Shown: one piece after another, positions 1-4,589 of the stretch | Layout: the number at the start of each line of letters is the position of its first letter | Position numbering within the stretch: the first letter of the stretch is position 1 | Origin: Candidatus Aenigmatarchaeota archaeon | GTDB lineage: Archaea > Aenigmatarchaeota > Aenigmatarchaeia > QMZP01 | Assembly (NCBI GenBank): GCA_030673725.1 | Contig: DAOVIL010000007.1 | Location: 1 to 11,893, forward strand | Reading direction: 5' to 3' | Length of the DNA stretch: 11,893 nucleotides | Program-made: the position numbers and the translations under genes | The notes under the pieces: model-generated | Seen by the model: only the letters and a program-made list of their open reading frames with translations | Databases searched by the model: none | What the model was told of the DNA's origin: nothing

Positions 1-545
1 GAATCATACAGGGCCATATGCAAGAGCCCCTTGATGAGGCAGGCATCCAGCAGGCAAAAAGGGTGGCTGAGCGCCTGAAGACCGAGAAGATAGACGCTAT
101 TTATTCCAGCGACCTGAAGAGGGCCAGGATGACTGCAGAGGAGATAATCAAGCACTATCCTGATGTTCCTGTACATTTTGTGAAGGAGCTGAGGGAGCGG
201 GACTACGGCACAGCCACAGGGAAGACCAGGGACGAGGTCAGGAGATACAGGGAGGCACACAACCTGCCCAAGTACGACTACACGCCAGAGGGAGCAGAGA
301 GCTTCCAGGACATGAAGGATAGGCTGATGGCCTTCCTGGAGAAGACCAAGGAAAAGCATAAGGACCAGACAGTCCTGTTCGTCACCCACGGAGGGGTGAA
401 GAGGATAATGATTAGCACGCTCCAGGGCCTGCCCCTGGAGGAGGCTGTGAAAACCAGCTGGGGCAACACCTCTGTCAGCATCATCAACTTCAGCGACAAA
501 GGCCACGAAGTGATGTTCTACAACTGCACGAAGCACCTCGATTAA
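1..545 (+). CDS. Histidine phosphatase family protein (phosphoglycerate mutase-like), 5'-truncated
   Basis: This is the C-terminal part of a histidine phosphatase (phosphoglycerate mutase/alpha-ribazole phosphatase-like branch). The frame stays open to the left edge, and the residues before the first ATG (position 18) read IIQGH. That matches the family's RxQGHxDxPL segment, so the real start and the catalytic RHG histidine lie outside the window and the ATG at 18 is internal. Counting from that ATG, SSDLKRA is at 30-36 (phosphate-binding Arg35), the general-acid region ELRERDYG is at 57-64, and the second catalytic histidine is H124 in VTHGG. Family members remove or move phosphate on small phosphorylated metabolites; the substrate cannot be read here. 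It is probably cytosolic, with no membrane segment visible. It converges on porB with 60 bp between the stop codons. Family assignment is confident, substrate unknown. Confidence 0.87.
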   Translation, partial: IIQGHMQEPLDEAGIQQAKRVAERLKTEKIDAIYSSDLKRARMTAEEIIKHYPDVPVHFVKELRERDYGTATGKTRDEVRRYREAHNLPKYDYTPEGAESFQDMKDRLMAFLEKTKEKHKDQTVLFVTHGGVKRIMISTLQGLPLEEAVKTSWGNTSVSIINFSDKGHEVMFYNCTKHLD

Positions 546-581
546 TTTTGCAAGATGTTTCCTTGGCTAAAGAATCAGTAA

Positions 582-607
582 AGGAAGTAGAAGCTGCTCT
601 TCTTCCT
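582..607. terminator. Imperfect hairpin between convergent genes, possible terminator
   Basis: An AGGAAG arm and a CTTCCT arm pair around a three-base-pair inner stem, with one T:T mismatch. The hairpin lies between the phosphatase stop and the porB stop and overlaps the porB stop codon. Reading leftward on the minus strand, a moderately T-rich stretch follows. This could end porB transcription, but no clean T-run is present, so it is only a candidate. Confidence 0.3.
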
Positions 608-1469
608 ACTTCAGGCTTTCGAGCTTCTCCAGCCGCTCCCATTCTGCGTCAATGTGCTTTTGTATCTTGGCTATTTCGCTCTCAGTGAGATGCTTGAACC
701 TGCCCTGGAGCTTCAGGTACTCTTCTACTGGGTTTCTCTGGCTAATCCGTTTCGTGACCCTGAACTGCCCGTCTTCTATTTCATAAAGGACCCACATACC
801 GGTTTCTACTGCCTGTTTTCCAACTTCCACTGTCTTGGATACCCCAAATTTCCAGCCAGTGGAACAGGGGCAGTGGATATTAATGAAGGATGGCTGTTTT
901 TCAAATGCCTTCTTGACCTTAGCCATCAGGTCAGCAGGATAGGCTACAGACGCTGTGGCAACATAGGGTATCCTGTGGGCAGCTACAATCTCCTCAATGG
1001 ATTTTTTCTGCTGTTCCTTGCCGATTGTCAGCTTCCCAGGGGGGCTTGTGGTAGTCCAGGCACCATAGGGGGTGGCGCCGGAGCGCTGAATTCCCGTGTT
1101 CATATAGGCCTCATTGTTGACGCAGACCTGCGTGACCTTGTGGCCCCTCTCAAGCATGCCTGAGAGCGCCTGCAGGCCGATGTCGAACGTGCCTCCGTCG
1201 CCCGCTATCGCCAGGACCTTCCAGTCCTTTCCCAGCTTGTTGACCGCCGCTTCTATGCCGCTTGCCACAGCTGATACGCACTCGAATGCTGTGTGTATCC
1301 AGGGCACCTTCCAGGCAGTCAGCGGGTAGACTGAGGTTGTCACTTCCAGGCAGGATGTGGCTGTGGTCACTATGACCTTCTCAGGGCTGGCCTTTCCTAT
1401 CAGGTTCATCGCAATCCCTATGCCGCAGCCCGCGCACAGCGCGTGCCCGGATTCCAGAAGCTGGGTCAT
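606..1469 (-). CDS. porB: Pyruvate:ferredoxin oxidoreductase, beta subunit
   Basis: This is the thiamine-diphosphate-binding beta subunit of a 2-oxoacid:ferredoxin oxidoreductase, which decarboxylates pyruvate to acetyl-CoA and passes electrons to ferredoxin. The 287-residue length is normal for a split archaeal PorB. The TPP/Mg motif runs from G90-D-G-G to N118-N119. Cysteines expected to hold the proximal [4Fe-4S] cluster are C12, C15 and C40 plus C202 (or C200) in HCPCSTGW. The YMNTGIQRS and TPYGAWTTTSPPG segments point to the pyruvate-type enzyme rather than the 2-oxoglutarate type. A TATA-like element sits about 26 nt before the ATG, so the mRNA is probably leaderless. The alpha, gamma and delta subunits needed for a working complex are not beside it: the neighbours are a small membrane-protein gene and a convergent phosphatase. 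Family certain, pyruvate as substrate likely. Confidence 0.94.
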   Translation of the reverse strand: MTQLLESGHALCAGCGIGIAMNLIGKASPEKVIVTTATSCLEVTTSVYPLTAWKVPWIHTAFECVSAVASGIEAAVNKLGKDWKVLAIAGDGGTFDIGLQALSGMLERGHKVTQVCVNNEAYMNTGIQRSGATPYGAWTTTSPPGKLTIGKEQQKKSIEEIVAAHRIPYVATASVAYPADLMAKVKKAFEKQPSFINIHCPCSTGWKFGVSKTVEVGKQAVETGMWVLYEIEDGQFRVTKRISQRNPVEEYLKLQGRFKHLTESEIAKIQKHIDAEWERLEKLESLK

Positions 1470-1490
1470 ATATCCCTATTTGGCCCGTCC

Positions 1491-1499
1491 TTTTATAAG
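1491..1499 (-). promoter_or_regulatory. TATA-box promoter of porB
   Basis: On the minus strand this reads CTTATAAAA, a good archaeal box A. Its centre lies about 26 nt upstream of the porB ATG, so transcription should begin at or next to the start codon. The short leader carries no convincing Shine-Dalgarno, which fits a leaderless mRNA. Confidence 0.6.
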
Positions 1500-1548
1500 C
1501 TTATTTCAGGGCCTTCTGCCTATTGTCGAGCCCTTTGGCTGGAGGGTG

Positions 1549-1585
1549 AAATAAATAAAACTAGAAGCTGGCCTGTCAGGCCAGC
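1549..1585 (-). terminator. Hairpin plus T-rich tract ending the small membrane-protein gene
   Basis: Positions 1567-1585 form a perfect inverted repeat, GCTGGCCTG-T-CAGGCCAGC (in practice a 7-bp stem with a 5-nt loop). On the minus strand it is followed by TTCTAGTTTTATTTATTT. It begins 23 nt beyond the stop of the minus-strand gene at 1609-1857. The layout resembles an intrinsic terminator and separates that gene from porB. Confidence 0.6.
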
Positions 1586-1608
1586 CGCCTCATATGGCTC
1601 AGAAGGGC

Positions 1609-1857
1609 TTACTTCTTCTTTTCCTTCTTGAGCTCTTTCTGGGCCCTGAGCTCGTCCATTTCGAGCCAGACAACGAACAGGCCGACTATTATCAGGAATA
1701 TGGGTATGACGCCTGTAAGGACGGTTATGAAGTTCCTCAGCCAGTCGATGCCGAAGGTGCCCAGCACTCCCAGTATGGGGATGACTGAGTCGACGAAAAG
1801 GCCTAAGCCGATTACTATCAGTATGAGCCCAATTATTATCTTCAGTGATGGATGCAT
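1609..1857 (-). CDS. Small membrane protein with two transmembrane helices and a Lys-rich tail
   Basis: I do not recognise a named family for this 82-residue protein. It has two hydrophobic stretches, at about residues 6-22 and 43-65, joined by a short polar loop (FGIDWLRN). It ends in a highly charged helix closing with KELKKEKKK. By the positive-inside rule that basic tail should be cytoplasmic, giving a two-helix hairpin protein with both ends inside. Expression signals are unusually clear: a textbook TTTAAATA box, an AGGAGGG Shine-Dalgarno six nt before the ATG, and a hairpin/T-tract after the stop. These support a real, independently transcribed gene. A minus-strand reading frame overlapping it in another register (1520-1984) lacks such signals. 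Function unknown. Confidence 0.82.
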   Translation of the reverse strand: MHPSLKIIIGLILIVIGLGLFVDSVIPILGVLGTFGIDWLRNFITVLTGVIPIFLIIVGLFVVWLEMDELRAQKELKKEKKK

Positions 1858-1863
1858 TGTTTT

Positions 1864-1870
1864 CCCTCCT
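1864..1870 (-). promoter_or_regulatory. Strong Shine-Dalgarno of the small membrane-protein gene
   Basis: The minus strand reads AGGAGGG six nt before the ATG at 1857. It is among the best Shine-Dalgarno matches in the window and fixes the start codon. Confidence 0.75.
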
Positions 1871-1896
1871 ACCTATAATTCCTTTCTTGGTGATTG

Positions 1897-1904
1897 TATT
1901 TAAA
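1897..1904 (-). promoter_or_regulatory. TATA box of the small membrane-protein gene
   Basis: The minus strand reads TTTAAATA, a perfect archaeal box A, about 43 nt upstream of the ATG. Transcription would start near 1874, giving a leader of roughly 15-17 nt that contains the Shine-Dalgarno. Confidence 0.65.
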
Positions 1905-1925
1905 AGTTTGTCTGACCAAAAACAC

Positions 1926-1933
1926 TTATTTAA
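1926..1933 (+). promoter_or_regulatory. TATA box of the L15e gene
   Basis: TTATTTAA lies about 41 nt before the ATG at 1970. A start site near 1955 would leave a leader of about 15 nt carrying GTGAGG. It forms a back-to-back pair with the box at 1897-1904, with 21 bp between the two elements. Confidence 0.55.
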
Positions 1934-1969
1934 GCAGTATTCCCAATAATTAGCTATTGAGTGAGGCGT

Positions 1970-2539
1970 ATGGTATACAAGCACATAGCAAAGCTGTGGA
2001 AGAGGCCGAGGGAGTCTGTCCCGATAACCTGGAAGCAGAGGCTGATAGACTGGAGGAAGGAAGGGACAGTGACCAGGATAGAGAGGCCCACCAGGATTGA
2101 CAGGGCCAGAAGGATCGGCTACAAGGCCAAGCAGGGCTTTGTGATGGTCAGGGTGAAGGTCCCAAAAGGAACCAGGAAGAGGCCCAAGCCAGCAGGAGGC
2201 AGGAGGCCGAAAAGGGCAGGAAGGTTCTTCTCTTTGGGAAAGTCAAAGAGATGGGTGGCTGAGGAGAAGGCTGCCAGGAAGTTCGCGAACCTGGAAGTGC
2301 TCAACTCTTATTATGTAGGGGAAGACGGTGACACACTATGGTACGAGATAATAATGGTCGACCCGAAGAACCCCTCTATAATAAAGGACAAGGACATCAG
2401 CTGGATAGGCGAGCACAAGGGACGCGCTTTCAGGGGCATGACATCCACAGGGAAGAAGGGAAGGGGCCTAATGAAGAAGGGAATAGGCGCAGAGAAGGTA
2501 AGGCCCTCGCTCAGGGCAAAGAAGAGGCGCGGGAAGTAA
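1970..2539 (+). CDS. rpl15e: 50S ribosomal protein L15e
   Basis: This is the archaeal/eukaryotic large-subunit protein L15e, which binds rRNA in the 50S subunit. The 189-residue, strongly basic product has the family's usual length. Recognisable features are the N-terminal [11 protein letters not shown], the [21 protein letters not shown] segment, the [28 protein letters not shown] core, and the basic Gly-rich tail ([19 protein letters not shown]). The frame also opens at a GTG at 1961, but the start is placed at the ATG at 1970. The protein then begins MVYKHIAK as expected, and GTGAGG at 1961-1966 becomes the ribosome binding site. L15e is normally a single gene outside the main ribosomal clusters in archaea, and here too it has its own TATA box. 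Confidence 0.96.
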   Translation: MVYKHIAKLWKRPRESVPITWKQRLIDWRKEGTVTRIERPTRIDRARRIGYKAKQGFVMVRVKVPKGTRKRPKPAGGRRPKRAGRFFSLGKSKRWVAEEKAARKFANLEVLNSYYVGEDGDTLWYEIIMVDPKNPSIIKDKDISWIGEHKGRAFRGMTSTGKKGRGLMKKGIGAEKVRPSLRAKKRRGK

Positions 2540-2572
2540 CTGCTTTTACGATAGCAACAAACTGGTTCTAGC

Positions 2573-2581
2573 TTTATAAAT
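2573..2581 (+). promoter_or_regulatory. TATA box of the multi-pass membrane-protein gene
   Basis: TTTATAAAT is centred about 26 nt before the ATG at 2603, and no Shine-Dalgarno lies between. The gene is therefore probably transcribed separately from L15e as a leaderless mRNA. Confidence 0.6.
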
Positions 2582-2602
2582 GTATGCGACCTAATTATAT
2601 TC

Positions 2603-3133
2603 ATGGTGTTTGAAACCATTATCCAGAACATGCAGACAATGGGCTTCTTCCAATATCTGTTCCCATTCCTGCTTGCACTGGCAGTCCTTTACGGCGTCAT
2701 GACAGTCGCCATGAAGGACAAGATGCCGAAGAACGCGATTGCACTGATTTCGCTGATACTCTCGTTCTTTGTCATGCTGTTTGTCAGTGCCAACCCTGGG
2801 ATAGTAGGATTCCTGATGAACATCTCTGGCTACTGGCTGGTGATAGGATGCGGAATACTGTTCCTTCTGGTTTTGCTGGGAATGTTCGGAATAAAGACCG
2901 AAGACCTGATGAAAGGGGAATGGAGCAAATGGATCCTGATACTTGTCGTCGTGGCAATCGCATTGGTGATTTTCTTCGGTGCAGGTGGAGAGGCCCTAGT
3001 CGGAGTGCCCTCGGGAGTATTCAGTTCTGAGCTGTGGACGATAGTGTTCTTTATCGTCATACTGGCTCTGGTGATGTTCGTGATGGGCAAAGAAGGCGGC
3101 GGTGGAGAGAAACCCAAAGCACCCGGTACCTAA
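2603..3133 (+). CDS. Multi-pass integral membrane protein of unknown function
   Basis: The 176-residue product has about five hydrophobic segments (roughly 14-35, 44-62, 76-96, 109-127 and 143-161) and a soluble tail rich in Gly, Lys and Pro. The opening (GFFQYLFPFLLALAVLYGVM followed by a basic, KMPKNAIALI-type loop) resembles a poorly characterised membrane family common in DPANN archaea, in which MGFF and LPFLL motifs precede the first helix. That recollection is not tested here. I see no catalytic motif and no signal peptide separate from the first helix. A TATA box at 2573-2581 implies leaderless expression, and a strong oligo-T tract follows the stop, so it is probably a one-gene transcript. 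It converges on the Pro-rich coiled-coil gene. No function can be assigned. Confidence 0.85.
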   Translation: MVFETIIQNMQTMGFFQYLFPFLLALAVLYGVMTVAMKDKMPKNAIALISLILSFFVMLFVSANPGIVGFLMNISGYWLVIGCGILFLLVLLGMFGIKTEDLMKGEWSKWILILVVVAIALVIFFGAGGEALVGVPSGVFSSELWTIVFFIVILALVMFVMGKEGGGGEKPKAPGT

Positions 3134-3139
3134 GCTGCG

Positions 3140-3161
3140 TTTTTGCTTTTTCTTTTATTTT
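3140..3161 (+). terminator. Oligo-T terminator after the membrane-protein gene
   Basis: Successive T-runs (TTTTT, TTTTT, TTTT, TTTT) begin seven nt after the stop codon at 3131-3133. Closely spaced T-runs on the sense strand are sufficient for archaeal termination. A short palindrome follows (TAGCCC-CA-GGGCTA, 3169-3182), which may serve the convergent gene. Confidence 0.7.
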
Positions 3162-3208
3162 CACGCTTTAGCCCCAGGGCTATCCAGGATGATTGCTTCA
3201 GAAAGAAA

Positions 3209-4075
3209 TCACGCCTGCTTCTGCTTCAGCGTTCTTATGGTCTCTGAGAGGGACCTGAGGGACTGCATCATGGGCGTCAGGCTGTCCTTTATTGCCCGTT
3301 CCATCGCTTCTGTCCTCTCGCTCAGCTCGCCTATTGATGATCTGTATGACTCCATCCCAGCCTTTATCTCTTCCACTCCTGCAGAGCCTGCTCCCCTGCC
3401 AGCTCCTGCTTCCATGCTGGCTATCTTGGTGCTGACAGCGTCAAGCCTTCTCGAGAGCTCTGTCACATGGCCTTCTATTGCCCGGACCCTCTCCTCCACT
3501 ATGCTCTCCGCTATCTCTTCCATGTCTCCCCTTCCTACAGCTCCCCTTCTCCTCGCTCCAGGAGGCGGCGGCAGGGGCGCCATCTCCTCGTCCTCGAACT
3601 CGTCTTCCAGCGGAGGCAGTGGTGCCCTTCCAATGGGTTCAGGCGGCAGGGGCGCTGCCTCTGGGGGCCTCCAGCCTCCTGTAGGTGATACAGGTTCTGC
3701 AGGCATCGGCTCCTCTGGAGGGGCGAACCTTCCTGGAGGGAACTCTGCCATCTCGAGCGCACCTGGCCCTGGGGGCGGCTCTGCCATCTCTGGTAGGGGT
3801 GGTGGCGCAGGTGCTGCGGCTGGCTGTCTCGGAGGGGGCCTTGCTGGCGCTATGTCAGGCACAGCAGGCCTGGGAGGCGCACCGGCCACAGCTTCCTTCA
3901 GCACTCCCTTCATTGCCTGGTCCACTTCTCCTGGGCCGTATCCTTCTGCCCTTAGGGACCTCAGTATCTCGACCTCTGACAGCCCCTGGGCTGACAGCTC
4001 CTTTACTCTCCCTCCTGCGCCAGGCTTGCCTGGCGTCGCCTTGGGCTTTTTCTTAAAAAGTGATAAACTTACCAT
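3209..4075 (-). CDS. Pro-rich protein with N-terminal helical module and C-terminal coiled coil
   Basis: This 288-residue protein has three parts. Residues 1-63 hold a basic start (SLFKKKPK) and a helical module (GLSEVEILRSL, then GYGPGEVDQAM). Residues 64-175 are a low-complexity Pro/Ala/Glu linker. Residues 183-288 are predicted coiled coil, starting GDMEEIAESIVEERV and interrupted by a Gly/Ala stretch near 223-233. The same order of parts (GLS-x-x-x-I module, linker, EEIAE-x-I-x-E coiled coil) is familiar from uncharacterised DPANN proteins; that is from memory. An AGGAGAGG Shine-Dalgarno adjoins the ATG. It lies 42 bp downstream of another coiled-coil gene on the same strand and probably shares its transcript. 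No membrane segment is seen. A role as a cytoplasmic scaffold for the nearby secretion ATPase, like FlaC/FlaD with FlaI, is inference. A longer open frame on the plus strand (3102-4115) is a compositional artefact. Confidence 0.82.
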   Translation of the reverse strand: MVSLSLFKKKPKATPGKPGAGGRVKELSAQGLSEVEILRSLRAEGYGPGEVDQAMKGVLKEAVAGAPPRPAVPDIAPARPPPRQPAAAPAPPPLPEMAEPPPGPGALEMAEFPPGRFAPPEEPMPAEPVSPTGGWRPPEAAPLPPEPIGRAPLPPLEDEFEDEEMAPLPPPPGARRRGAVGRGDMEEIAESIVEERVRAIEGHVTELSRRLDAVSTKIASMEAGAGRGAGSAGVEEIKAGMESYRSSIGELSERTEAMERAIKDSLTPMMQSLRSLSETIRTLKQKQA

Positions 4076-4117
4076 ACCTCTCCTAATAGAATATTTTGTA
4101 TTTGCCTCTTATTAATG

Positions 4118-4540
4118 TTATTCACTGACGCCTTTCTTTGACCAGTAGCTCTTGAGCCTCTCATCCAGGAGACGCTCGACCTCCTCCCTTATCATGAACT
4201 TGGATTTCAGGGGGCTGTATATCTCAAGAAGCGTCTCAAGCTCCTTTATCTTGGTCATGCTGACTGATTTCTTCAGCCTGTCAACTATGTCCTTTATCGT
4301 CCCCTCTATCTTTATTATCCTCTCGCTCTCGTCTATTATGGCCTTCTCCAGTATCTCCACCATCTTCTTGACCTGCTTCGTCTGCTCCAGCAGGGCCTCC
4401 TCCAGTGTGGTTATCCTGGAAGTGGCCACTTCGGATTTCTGCTCCAGAATCCGCAGCCTTCTCATGTTGGAGTTGGTCCTTTCAACAAGCTCTGTAAGGA
4501 TCTCCCTGATGGTGAGTCTGGCTGGTGCTTTTTTTGGCAT
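4118..4540 (-). CDS. Coiled-coil protein, possible archaellum/pilus accessory factor
   Basis: This 140-residue protein is almost wholly helical with regular heptads. A first helix (LTIREILTELVERTNSNMRRL) leads into a long coiled coil over about residues 30-95. A second charged segment (SPLKSKFMIREEVERLLDERL) and a short basic end follow. It has no signal peptide, membrane segment or catalytic motif, so it is likely a cytoplasmic structural or adaptor protein. It is transcribed away from the secretion ATPase across fewer than 50 bp and towards the Pro-rich coiled-coil gene. That context, plus the known pairing of archaellum ATPases with coiled-coil partners, suggests an accessory role. The sequence does not show a recognisable FlaC/D/E signature that I can vouch for. 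ATATATTTAT on the minus strand (4568-4578) gives a near-leaderless start. Confidence 0.8.
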   Translation of the reverse strand: MPKKAPARLTIREILTELVERTNSNMRRLRILEQKSEVATSRITTLEEALLEQTKQVKKMVEILEKAIIDESERIIKIEGTIKDIVDRLKKSVSMTKIKELETLLEIYSPLKSKFMIREEVERLLDERLKSYWSKKGVSE

Positions 4541-4545
4541 ACCTG

Positions 4546-4554
4546 TTTTTTATT
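4546..4554 (+). promoter_or_regulatory. Candidate TATA box of the secretion ATPase operon
   Basis: TTTTTATTA is centred about 40 nt before the ATG at 4590. Transcription starting near 4576 would include the AGGGG ribosome binding site. It is T-rich rather than a consensus box. The better TATA match at 4568-4578 sits too close to the start codon for this gene. Confidence 0.4.
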
Positions 4555-4567
4555 AAGTCGTCTGGGC

Positions 4568-4578
4568 ATAAATATATA
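4568..4578 (-). promoter_or_regulatory. TATA box of the divergent coiled-coil gene
   Basis: The minus strand reads TATATATTTAT, centred about 33 nt upstream of the ATG at 4540. It predicts a start near 4547 and a leader of about seven nt. It lies on the ATPase side of that gene's own candidate box, so the two promoters interleave. Confidence 0.45.
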
Positions 4579-4589
4579 CAGGGGTGCCT

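Noticed and set aside
1961-1969. GTG at 1961 as the L15e start
   Set aside because: It would add three residues not expected for L15e and would consume the GTGAGG ribosome binding site of the ATG at 1970.
1520-1984. A 154-codon minus-strand frame spanning the promoter region and the small membrane gene
   Set aside because: It would cross the divergent promoters and the terminator hairpin, and its sequence shows no domain. The 82-codon gene in another frame has full expression signals.
3169-3182. Short palindrome TAGCCC-CA-GGGCTA between convergent genes
   Set aside because: It is too short and lacks a T-run on the minus strand, so it was not called a separate terminator; it is mentioned only with the oligo-T terminator.
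3102-4115. A 337-codon open frame on the plus strand, longer than the minus-strand gene it covers
   Set aside because: Its product is low-complexity Ser/Gly/Ala/Pro sequence with no domain and no ribosome binding site. The minus-strand frame has a strong Shine-Dalgarno, a coherent helical module and a coiled coil.
4584-4589. GTG at 4584 as the ATPase start
   Set aside because: The AGGGG sequence runs directly into this GTG, leaving no spacing, while it is five nt from the ATG at 4590. The difference is only two residues, so this is a preference rather than proof.
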